Source of the DNA: Polaribacter sp.
GTDB taxonomy: Bacteria; Bacteroidota; Bacteroidia; Flavobacteriales; Flavobacteriaceae
Assembly: GCA_030731695.1 (NCBI GenBank)
Contig: JANQTK010000083.1
Coordinates: 1 to 6,245, forward strand
DNA length: 6,245 nucleotides
Reading direction: 5' to 3'
Below, in pieces: positions 1 to 5,166 of the stretch. The translations under genes were made by a program, and so were the position numbers. How positions within the stretch are numbered: the first letter of the stretch is position 1; the number at the start of each line of letters is the position of its first letter. The notes beneath the pieces are model-generated. The model did no database searches. It was not told the origin of the DNA and saw nothing but the letters and a program-made list of their open reading frames with translations.

Positions 1-1279
1 CAGGCGCTTCACCATCGTTATAATATTCGTTTTTTACGTATTTCCCAGCAAAATCAGTCACTTCTGGTCTGAACTTTCCTTGTAAATCAACCAAAGGAAC
101 TAAGTTGTCATTTTCATCTTTCACCAACATTGGTGGAATTTCAGGAACCGCTAGTTTCGCAACAAAAGCGTCATCTGCACCAAAAGTAGGCGCTGTGTGT
201 ACAATTCCTGTTCCATCTTCGGTGGTTACAAAATCGCCTGAAATTACTCTAAAAGCATCTTGTGGATTATCATTTGGCAATACATAATCTAACAATTGTT
301 CATATTTAATGCCTACTAAATCTTTTCCAACAAATTCTTTTACGACAAAAAACGGAATTACTTTATCTCCTGGATTGTAAGATTTTAATGCATCATAAGT
401 TTCGACTTGAACATTATTTTTTCCTACAAATTGCTTTGTAAGAAGATTTTTTGCCAAAATTACTTTTGATGGTTCAAATGTGTATTGATTGAATGTATCA
501 ACCAAAACATAGTCAATTTTTGGACCAACTGTTAAAGCTGTGTTTGAAGGCAATGTCCAAGGAGTTGTTGTCCAAGCTAAAAAATAAATAGTGCCTTCGT
601 TTTGTAAAAAATCGGGCAATGTTTCATTGATGGCTTTGAATTGCGCAACAACTGTGGTATCAGTAACATCTTGATACGTTCCTGGTTGATTTAATTCGTG
701 CGAACTTAAGCCTGTACCCGCTTTTGGTGAATAAGGCTGAATTGTATATCCTTTATACAATAAATTTTTAGTGTAAATCTGTTTTAATAACCACCAAACA
801 GACTCCATATATTTTGGTTCATAGGTAACATATGGATGTTCCATGTCAACCCAATACCCCATTTTTTGAGTTAAATCGTTCCAAATATCAGTATAACGCA
901 TTACTGCTTTTCTACAGGCAGCATTGTAATCTTCTACCGAAATTGTTTTGCCAATATCTTCTTTTGTAATGCCTAATTCTTTCTCAACGCCTAATTCTAT
1001 TGGCAATCCATGAGTATCCCAACCAGCTTTTCTTTTAACTTGAAAGCCTTTCATGGTTTTGTATCTTGGAAAAATATCTTTGATTGCTCTTGCTAAAACG
1101 TGGTGCACACCAGGCAATCCGTTTGCAGAAGGTGGTCCTTCAAAAAACACAAAAGGCGTGTTGCCTTCTCTAGTAGAAATACTTTTTTCAAAAATAGAAT
1201 GTTTGTTCCAATACTCCAGAATTTCTTCTGCAACTTTTGGCAAGTCAAGTGCTTTATATTCAGGAAATTTCGCTTTCAT
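1..1279 (-). CDS. ileS: Isoleucyl-tRNA synthetase, N-terminal 426 residues (runs off left edge)
   Basis: This cytoplasmic class I aminoacyl-tRNA synthetase charges tRNA-Ile with isoleucine. The frame is open from the ATG at 1279 to the window edge; the full protein should exceed 1000 residues, so about a third is present. Visible are the Rossmann-fold start, with EGPPSANG (res 47-54) and the HIGH-motif region PGVHH (56-60), and then the CP1 editing domain, with the Thr-rich peptide TTTPWT (237-242) and GTGIVHTAPTFGADD (356-370). The last contains acidic residues of the editing site that hydrolyses Val-tRNA-Ile. The KMSKS loop and anticodon-binding domain lie outside. The HIGH motif is altered (Gly-Val-His-His where His-x-Gly-His is usual), which as I recall is normal for Bacteroidota IleRS. 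The gene follows the DjlA-like gene on the same strand after 78 bp, with no clear terminator or promoter between, so co-transcription is possible. Confidence 0.97.
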   Translation of the reverse strand, partial: MKAKFPEYKALDLPKVAEEILEYWNKHSIFEKSISTREGNTPFVFFEGPPSANGLPGVHHVLARAIKDIFPRYKTMKGFQVKRKAGWDTHGLPIELGVEKELGITKEDIGKTISVEDYNAACRKAVMRYTDIWNDLTQKMGYWVDMEHPYVTYEPKYMESVWWLLKQIYTKNLLYKGYTIQPYSPKAGTGLSSHELNQPGTYQDVTDTTVVAQFKAINETLPDFLQNEGTIYFLAWTTTPWTLPSNTALTVGPKIDYVLVDTFNQYTFEPSKVILAKNLLTKQFVGKNNVQVETYDALKSYNPGDKVIPFFVVKEFVGKDLVGIKYEQLLDYVLPNDNPQDAFRVISGDFVTTEDGTGIVHTAPTFGADDAFVAKLAVPEIPPMLVKDENDNLVPLVDLQGKFRPEVTDFAGKYVKNEYYNDGEAP

Positions 1280-1357
1280 TTTGTCTCTTTTCTTATAAGG
1301 TTGCGAAATTAAGGAATTTCTGTAAAATGAAAGGTGTTAAGTGCAAAAAAGCGTCTT

Positions 1358-2107
1358 TTAAAACCCTCTTTCTTTTTTAATTTTTTCATAAGCAGCCTGA
1401 ATGCTTTGAAATTTTTCTTGCGCCCCTTTTAAATGTTCTTCACCTAAATCTTGTAATTTGTCTGGATGATGCTTTTTTGCTAAAGTTCTGTACGCTTTTT
1501 TCACTTCATCATCCGCAGCTGTTTTCTCGATTTCTAAGATTTTATATGCGCTACCAGATTCATCATAAAACATCGCTTTAATAGATTCAAAATCAGGTTG
1601 ATTGATATATAAATAACCTGCAATTTTTCGAATTTCATCAATTTCTTTTTCGCTTACAAAATCATCAGCTTTGGCAATTCCGAATAAAAAATGAATCAAT
1701 TGCAAACGAGATGCATGTGGCATGTGTTCGCGAATTTGAAAACAAACTTGACGCGCAGAAATATCTTTTTTGATAACCCCTTTAAATAATTTAAATGCAT
1801 GATTTGCTCTCTGTTCTCCATACATTGCATAAAACTGACTTCGTACAAAATTCAGTTCTCTTTGATCAATTTTTCCATCAGATTTAATGACGATTGATGC
1901 CAAAACTAACAAGCTAATTTCAAAATCACCAGATTGTGTGTTTTGATTTTGATTTACTGTTCGTTGATATTCTCTTTGTTCAACAGTAATATCATCAGCA
2001 GAAAAACCATCAACAAAACTACCAATTGCAAAACCAATAGCAGCTCCAATTGGGCCTCCTAAGGTAAATCCTAAACCTGCTCCTAACCATTTGGTAAAAT
2101 TTCCCAT
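1358..2107 (-). CDS. DjlA-like membrane-anchored co-chaperone (TerB + J domain)
   Basis: The 249-aa protein has the three-part order of DjlA. First comes a short Gly-rich hydrophobic N-terminus with GxxxG-type spacing (res 8-34), probably a membrane anchor. Next is a TerB-like helical domain (about 62-180) with acidic repeats SDGKIDQRE (76-84) and KADDFVSEKE (146-155). Last is a C-terminal J domain (about 187-249) with the HPD triad at 214-216, needed to stimulate DnaK ATPase. By family knowledge it would sit at the inner membrane with the J domain in the cytoplasm and recruit DnaK; its client is unknown. E. coli DjlA is slightly longer (271 aa). The start at 2107 is chosen because it gives the whole anchor and is preceded by an A-rich leader. 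It is divergent from the bacilliredoxin gene, and I found no good promoter box for it. The domain calls are firm; orthology to djlA is inferred from architecture. Confidence 0.88.
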   Translation of the reverse strand: MGNFTKWLGAGLGFTLGGPIGAAIGFAIGSFVDGFSADDITVEQREYQRTVNQNQNTQSGDFEISLLVLASIVIKSDGKIDQRELNFVRSQFYAMYGEQRANHAFKLFKGVIKKDISARQVCFQIREHMPHASRLQLIHFLFGIAKADDFVSEKEIDEIRKIAGYLYINQPDFESIKAMFYDESGSAYKILEIEKTAADDEVKKAYRTLAKKHHPDKLQDLGEEHLKGAQEKFQSIQAAYEKIKKERGF

Positions 2108-2167
2108 ACTTTTTGTGCGTTTTTTTTAAAAGTTCAAAGAAACTAAAAATTTAAAGTATAATATCAA

Positions 2168-2193
2168 TTTTTTTGATGTATCTATCAAAAAAG
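2168..2193. repeat. 9-bp inverted repeat in divergent spacer
   Basis: TTTTTTGAT (2169-2177) is matched exactly by ATCAAAAAA (2184-2192) across a 6-nt spacer (gtatct); a T/G pair at 2168/2193 extends it. It lies midway between the divergent DjlA-like and bacilliredoxin genes, 16 nt upstream of the proposed -33 element. It could be an operator or a bidirectional terminator-like stem. It is built mostly of A and T tracts, so chance is a real possibility. Confidence 0.4.
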
Positions 2194-2208
2194 CTACTCA
2201 AAAACGAC

Positions 2209-2239
2209 TTGAATCCTTTTATTTTTATGAGTATATTTG
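2209..2239 (+). promoter_or_regulatory. Bacteroidota-type promoter for the bacilliredoxin gene
   Basis: A full match to the -7 consensus TAnnTTTG is seen as TATATTTG (2232-2239), with TTG at 2209-2211 as the -33 element 20 nt upstream, inside the usual 17-23 nt range. Transcription would begin near 2246, giving a leader of about 15 nt that contains the A-rich translation signal (AAAAAGAAATAAATT) just before the ATG at 2261. Confidence 0.7.
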
Positions 2240-2260
2240 CAACTCAAAAAGAAATAAATT

Positions 2261-2671
2261 ATGTATCCAGAAGAATTAGTAAAACCAATGCGTGATGAGT
2301 TGATCAATGCAGGTTTTGAAGCATTATATACAAGTGAAGATGTTGAAAACGCAATAGCAAAAAAAGGAACAACATTAGTTATGGTAAATTCAGTGTGTGG
2401 TTGTGCAGCAGGTACAGCAAGACCAGGAGCGATTGCTTCTTTACAAGCATCTAAAACTCCTGATAATTTAACGACTGTTTTTGCAGGTGTTGAAAAAGAA
2501 TCTACACAAAAAGCAAGAGAATTTATGATTCCTTTTCCTCCATCATCACCAGCGATTGCTTTATTTAAAGACGGAAATTTAGTGCACATGTTAGAACGTC
2601 ATCATATTGAAGGACGCTCAGCTCAAATGATTGCACAGAATTTAGCTGCTGCTTACGAAGAGCATTGTTAA
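2261..2671 (+). CDS. BrxA/BrxB-family bacilliredoxin
   Basis: This 136-aa thioredoxin-fold protein belongs to the YphP/YqiW (BrxA/BrxB) family. The family mark is the Cys-Gly-Cys active site, here Cys46-Gly47-Cys48 in NSVCGCAAGTARPG (43-56). The FPPSSPAIALF stretch (92-102) carries the thioredoxin-fold cis-proline region, probably Pro97. By family knowledge, these proteins remove bacillithiol from S-bacillithiolated cytoplasmic proteins after oxidative stress, using the first active-site Cys. That would mean this organism makes bacillithiol, as many Flavobacteriia appear to, but no bsh gene is in the window. The chain ends in an extra cysteine, Cys136. The length is close to the Bacillus members (about 144 aa). 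It has its own promoter and is followed by two hairpins, so it is probably monocistronic. I cannot say whether it is orthologous to BrxA or to BrxB. Confidence 0.93.
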   Translation: MYPEELVKPMRDELINAGFEALYTSEDVENAIAKKGTTLVMVNSVCGCAAGTARPGAIASLQASKTPDNLTTVFAGVEKESTQKAREFMIPFPPSSPAIALFKDGNLVHMLERHHIEGRSAQMIAQNLAAAYEEHC

Positions 2672-2684
2672 TTTTTAATCTACA

Positions 2685-2703
2685 TCCTTTATAAATTAAA
2701 GGA
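2685..2703 (+). terminator. Weak hairpin just after the bacilliredoxin gene
   Basis: TCCTTTA (2685-2691) pairs with TAAAGGA (2697-2703) across a 5-nt loop, 13 nt after the bacilliredoxin stop. The stem is A/T-rich and only CTTTGATTT follows, so it would be a poor intrinsic terminator. It could instead be a 3'-end stabilising stem. Confidence 0.3.
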
Positions 2704-2711
2704 CTTTGATT

Positions 2712-2719
2712 TAGTTTTG
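2712..2719 (+). promoter_or_regulatory. Possible -7 box for the membrane protein/HD operon
   Basis: TAGTTTTG fits TAnnTTTG, but the -33 position has only TTTA (2688-2691, 20 nt upstream). If used, transcription would start near 2726 and the roughly 75-nt leader would contain the strong hairpin at 2741-2784 before the ATG at 2801. The T-rich surroundings raise the odds of a chance match. Confidence 0.35.
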
Positions 2720-2740
2720 TGAATTTTCACATTTTTAATG

Positions 2741-2784
2741 AAAAAAAATCTAAATTCCACGTATTTTCGTGGAATTTGTATTTT
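2741..2784 (+). terminator. Strong 10-bp stem-loop: intrinsic terminator or leader attenuator
   Basis: AAATTCCACG (2752-2761) and CGTGGAATTT (2768-2777) are exact complements around a TATTTT loop. After a G-U pair (2751/2778) and one mismatch, the upstream A-tract (2741-2748) pairs with TATTTT at 2779-2784, the look of a bidirectional terminator. On the plus strand it would end bacilliredoxin transcripts. It would also fall in the leader of the next operon if the box at 2712 is that operon's promoter. The minus-strand T tract (eight T's) is better, though the genes to its right, up to 3701, lie on the plus strand. Confidence 0.75.
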
Positions 2785-2800
2785 AGTAAAAAATGAATTT

Positions 2801-3040
2801 ATGTCAAATGTTTTAAAAACCTATACTAAAGAAGAACTTTTAAAGAAGTATAAATCTCAGAGAAATGTTGCAATTATTCAAGGGTTTGTAATTTTTTTAA
2901 TGGTGTTATTAGCTATTTTTTCTACAATAGAAAATGGTATTTCTTTTCAAACTTTTTTACCATTATTTTTTGTCCCTATGGAATTTGTAATGCTTTTTGA
3001 AATGAAAAAAATAAAAAAAGAATTGGCTTTAAGAAAGTAA
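2801..3040 (+). CDS. Small two-helix membrane protein, function unknown
   Basis: This 79-aa protein has a charged N-terminus (TYTKEELLKKYKSQRN), two hydrophobic segments at about res 22-42 and 49-67, and a Lys/Glu-rich tail (MKKIKKELALRK). Both tails probably face the cytoplasm. I recognise no catalytic motif; similar small proteins occur as hypotheticals in flavobacteria. I chose the ATG at 2801 over the in-frame ATG at 2738 because the extra 21 codons would be encoded by the strong stem-loop at 2752-2777, and because a TAAAAAA translation signal sits 7 nt before 2801. The gene ends one nucleotide before the HD hydrolase start, so the two are almost certainly co-transcribed and translationally coupled. 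A link to nucleotide metabolism rests only on that neighbour. Confidence 0.8.
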   Translation: MSNVLKTYTKEELLKKYKSQRNVAIIQGFVIFLMVLLAIFSTIENGISFQTFLPLFFVPMEFVMLFEMKKIKKELALRK

Positions 3041-3041
3041 A

Positions 3042-3701
3042 ATGAATCAAGAAGAAATTATTTCAAATACCATTCAATTTGTAAAAAATGAACTAAAAAA
3101 CGCTGAAGGTGGGCATGATTGGTTTCATATTGAGCGTGTTTTTAAAAATGCCATTTTAATTTCTAAAGATGAAAAAGTGGATATTTTTGTGGTTTCGTTA
3201 GCTGCTTTATTGCATGATATTGCAGATGCAAAATTTCATAAAGGTGATGAAACAATTGGCCCTACAATGGCTGCTGATTTTCTTAAAACACAACAGGTAG
3301 AAAAACAAGTTTCTAAGCATGTAATAAATATCATAAAACACATTTCTTATAAAAATTCCCTAGAAAAAAGCCGAAAAAAATTCACCTCTAAAGAATTAGA
3401 AGTGGTTAAGGATGCTGACAGATTAGATGCAATTGGTGCCATTGGAATTGCGCGTTGTTTTAATTATGGAGGATTTAAAAATCGAGCTATATATAATCCC
3501 GAAATTTTACCAGAATTAAATCTGAGTAAAGAAGCTTATAAAAATTCGGATGCACCTAGTATCAATCATTTTTATGAGAAATTATTGCTCTTAAAAGACC
3601 AAATGAATACCACAACTGGCAAAAAAATTGCTGCAGAAAGACATCGTTATATGGAACTGTATTTGGAACAGTTTTATAACGAATGGAATGGAAAGTTGTA
3701 A
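3042..3701 (+). CDS. HD-domain phosphohydrolase, YpgQ/YedJ-like
   Basis: This 219-aa cytoplasmic protein has the full HD metal-binding set: GGHDWFHIERV (23-33) giving His29, the LLHDIAD core (56-62) giving His58-Asp59, and KDADRLDAIGAIG (123-135) giving the distal Asp126. The length fits B. subtilis YpgQ and E. coli YedJ (about 205-231 aa). YpgQ-type enzymes are metal-dependent pyrophosphohydrolases that split dNTPs to dNMP and pyrophosphate, so nucleotide-pool cleaning is the likely role. Substrate cannot be read from sequence; a general phosphatase is the alternative. It lies 1 nt after the small membrane-protein gene, which suggests a membrane-linked partner. Its stop is only 4 nt from that of the convergent 57-aa gene, and no terminator fits between them. 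Confidence 0.9.
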   Translation: MNQEEIISNTIQFVKNELKNAEGGHDWFHIERVFKNAILISKDEKVDIFVVSLAALLHDIADAKFHKGDETIGPTMAADFLKTQQVEKQVSKHVINIIKHISYKNSLEKSRKKFTSKELEVVKDADRLDAIGAIGIARCFNYGGFKNRAIYNPEILPELNLSKEAYKNSDAPSINHFYEKLLLLKDQMNTTTGKKIAAERHRYMELYLEQFYNEWNGKL

Positions 3702-3705
3702 AAAA

Positions 3706-3879
3706 TTAGCTAGCTTTTGCGACTTCTAAAGCTGTAATTTTATACTCTAAAATGGCTAATTCTTGACCATTTTCTATGATTTCATCCACAGTTAAATTGT
3801 TACTTGTGTTGATGTGCTCGAGTATTTTTTTACTTTTAAAAGTATAATACTCAATGGCCTTGTCTATTTTGGTTGCCAT
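3706..3879 (-). CDS. 57-aa helical protein encoded after the AraC regulator
   Basis: This complete small frame runs from the ATG at 3879 to a TAA at 3706-3708. The protein starts MATKIDKAIEYYTFKS and ends LEYKITALEVAKAS. It is charged, has no signal peptide or membrane segment, and looks mostly helical, with a likely second helix from about res 30 to 57. Reasons to believe it: it begins 7 nt after the AraC stop with an A/T-rich start context (GTAAATT before ATG), it fills the gap to the convergent gene almost exactly, and its composition is protein-like. I recall similar small frames after AraC genes in flavobacteria but cannot confirm it here. The function is unknown; it could bind or modulate the regulator or act with its targets. 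It is easily missed because it is under 60 codons. Confidence 0.72.
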   Translation of the reverse strand: MATKIDKAIEYYTFKSKKILEHINTSNNLTVDEIIENGQELAILEYKITALEVAKAS

Positions 3880-3886
3880 AATTTAC

Positions 3887-4759
3887 TTATTGAATTAAAT
3901 TTTTCATATCACTTCTATACTTTGAAGCACTTTTCCCTGTAATGGAATTGAATAGTTTATTAAAGTGCGAAAAGTTATTGAAACCGCATTCAAAACAAAT
4001 ATCTGAAATGCTCATAGTACTTTCTGCTAACAATTTTGTGGCATGCACAACTCGGTATTCATTTACCAATTTTGTAAAGGTTTTTCCTGTTGATTTTTTA
4101 AAATACCTACAAAACGCTGGCACTGTCATACTTACAAGTGCTGCAATTTCATCTAAACTGATGTGTTCTTGAAAATGTTCGTTGATGTGTTTGTAAATAA
4201 TTTCGATTTTATTACTGTCTTGTGGTATGGTTTCAAAAGCAAAACCATTGGCATTCAACAATGTGTAATCATCAGTAGTCGCTAAATCTTTTAAAATATC
4301 TAAAAAAGCGATGATTCTTTCTGCACCATCAATATCAACCAATTTTTCAATTTTTGCTCCAATTCGTTGTTTGATGTCAATATTAAAACGAACGCCTTTT
4401 TTGGCTCGTTCAAAAAGAGCTTCAATGGGTAACATTTCAGGAATTTTAAAAAAATGTTCTCCTAAAAAATCAGGTTTAAATTGAATTAAGGTTTCAGAAC
4501 CGTTGGTTGTCAATCTATCAATATAGCCAACATGAGGTAAATTTGAGCCAATTAAAACCAATTGACTATTGTTAAAATAACTAATATGATTACCAATATG
4601 TCTTTTTCCTCGTCCTTTATTTACATAAACCAATTCTATTTCAGGATGAAAATGCCAAAAAGGAGTATTGGTTTTTAAAAACTCAACATGTTTCTTAACC
4701 AATAAAGAACTACCAAAATTGGGCGTAATCTTTTCTAATGTTGGTTTGATTTGTTTCAT
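3887..4759 (-). CDS. AraC-family transcriptional regulator with cupin sensor domain
   Basis: This 290-aa DNA-binding protein has an N-terminal cupin-like sensor domain (about 15-110) holding WHFHPEIELVYV (35-46), a pattern common in sugar- or metabolite-sensing AraC proteins. The usual LPH motif follows (res 74-76). A linker leads to the double helix-turn-helix domain: helix set one around ISLDEIAALVSMTVPAFCRYFKK (200-222), and set two around SISDICFECGFNNFSHFNKLF (250-270), ending in the family signature tail TGKSASKYR. Length and architecture are normal and nothing is missing. The ligand is unknown; sugars are common for the family. It heads a minus-strand pair with the 57-aa gene and is divergent from the small-membrane/secreted-protein operon across a structured 265-bp region, so autoregulation and control of that operon are reasonable guesses. 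Confidence 0.95.
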   Translation of the reverse strand: MKQIKPTLEKITPNFGSSLLVKKHVEFLKTNTPFWHFHPEIELVYVNKGRGKRHIGNHISYFNNSQLVLIGSNLPHVGYIDRLTTNGSETLIQFKPDFLGEHFFKIPEMLPIEALFERAKKGVRFNIDIKQRIGAKIEKLVDIDGAERIIAFLDILKDLATTDDYTLLNANGFAFETIPQDSNKIEIIYKHINEHFQEHISLDEIAALVSMTVPAFCRYFKKSTGKTFTKLVNEYRVVHATKLLAESTMSISDICFECGFNNFSHFNKLFNSITGKSASKYRSDMKNLIQ

Positions 4760-4853
4760 ATGTTGATGTTAATCGTATTTCTATCATTTGCAATTCACTT
4801 ATTATGGTCGTGTTTAAGATCAATTTAGGTTCATGCTCATTTCTAATTGAGTA

Positions 4854-4861
4854 CAAAATTA
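4854..4861 (-). promoter_or_regulatory. Possible -7 box for the AraC regulator gene
   Basis: Read on the minus strand this is TAATTTTG, a full match to TAnnTTTG. Transcription would begin near 4847, leaving a leader of nearly 90 nt before the ATG at 4759. No TTG or TTTG is found at the expected -33 distance, so regulator-assisted initiation or a chance match are both possible. Confidence 0.4.
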
Positions 4862-4875
4862 CGACAGAAAGACAG

Positions 4876-4896
4876 GATAATCTATATAGAATTATC
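4876..4896. repeat. Near-perfect palindrome between divergent genes, possible operator
   Basis: GATAAT (4876-4881) and ATTATC (4891-4896) flank the self-complementary core CTATATAG (4882-4889) with one extra A at 4890. It is a single base short of a perfect 22-bp palindrome. It sits 14 nt upstream of the candidate AraC -7 box, roughly where that gene's -33 element would be, so a bound dimer could affect AraC transcription. AraC proteins usually bind direct repeats, so another regulator may be involved. Confidence 0.45.
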
Positions 4897-4901
4897 TTTT
4901 A

Positions 4902-4961
4902 TGTGTTCTATTTTAACTTTAATGCATTTTAACAAAACATTTAGAGTTAAAATAGGACATA
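4902..4961 (+). repeat. 21-bp stem-loop with G-U-only mismatches in plus-strand RNA
   Basis: The left arm (4902-4922) and right arm (4941-4961) are complementary at 18 of 21 positions around an 18-nt loop; a 13-base core run, TTCTATTTTAACT, shows only one mismatch. The three mismatches (4903/4960, 4907/4956, 4919/4944) are all T opposite G, so plus-strand RNA pairs along the full 21 positions while minus-strand RNA would have three A/C gaps. That asymmetry hints at selection on a plus-strand transcript. There is no long T tract after it, so it is a poor terminator. It may be a small RNA, an RNA leader element, an operator pair or an old repeat. Confidence 0.55.
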
Positions 4962-4976
4962 AATATACCAATTTTG

Positions 4977-5010
4977 TTGTAATATAAACTATAGTTGTAC
5001 CATAACTTTG
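4977..5010 (+). promoter_or_regulatory. Promoter for the small membrane/secreted protein operon
   Basis: TAACTTTG at 5003-5010 is a full TAnnTTTG match. TTG at 4977-4979 lies 23 nt upstream, at the far end of the accepted -33 spacing. Transcription would start near 5017, leaving a leader of only about 8 nt before the ATG at 5025. Confidence 0.6.
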
Positions 5011-5024
5011 CACAAAAATAATAC

Positions 5025-5147
5025 ATGGTAAACAGTAATAGTATTTTATTTATTTCGGTAATCGCCATTTTTATTACAATGTACATTTTCCAAATTGTGG
5101 TATTAGGCATTATATTGAAGAAAAACGGAGGAAAAACGATTCATTAA
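5025..5147 (+). CDS. 40-aa single-helix membrane protein, function unknown
   Basis: This short frame runs from an ATG that is preceded two codons upstream by an in-frame TAA, so the start is fixed, to a TAA at 5145-5147. The protein opens MVNSNS, continues as one strongly hydrophobic helix (about res 7-31) and ends with a basic tail, KKNGGKTIH. It has the composition of a small inner-membrane protein with the basic tail probably cytoplasmic. It lies 14 nt after a good -7 box and 19 nt before the secreted-protein gene, which supports an operon. I recognise no family. Alternatives are a translated leader frame that tunes the next gene, or an untranslated leader that happens to be open. The internal GGAGG at 5128-5132 is too far from the next ATG to serve it. 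Confidence 0.55.
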   Translation: MVNSNSILFISVIAIFITMYIFQIVVLGIILKKNGGKTIH

Positions 5148-5166
5148 CCCCAAAAAAGTAAAAAAA

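Noticed and set aside
1304..1311. TAATTTCG on the minus strand as a -7 box for ileS
   Set aside because: It is one base off the consensus and the nearest TTTG (1344-1347 complement) is 32 nt away, well beyond the normal spacing.
1053..1312. Two overlapping plus-strand open frames of 70-81 codons
   Set aside because: They lie antisense to the well-supported ileS start region and have no recognisable protein features. The same holds for the frame at 105-287.
2194..2589. Minus-strand 131-codon open frame
   Set aside because: It is antisense to the bacilliredoxin gene, whose CGC family motif fixes the coding strand; the translation resembles no protein family.
2719..2730. GTGAA-TT-TTCAC inverted repeat
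   Set aside because: The 2-nt loop is too small for a stable RNA hairpin and a 5-bp half-site is expected by chance in such DNA.
3942..4172. Plus-strand 76-codon open frame
   Set aside because: It is antisense to the DNA-binding domain of the AraC regulator, which is clearly coding on the other strand.
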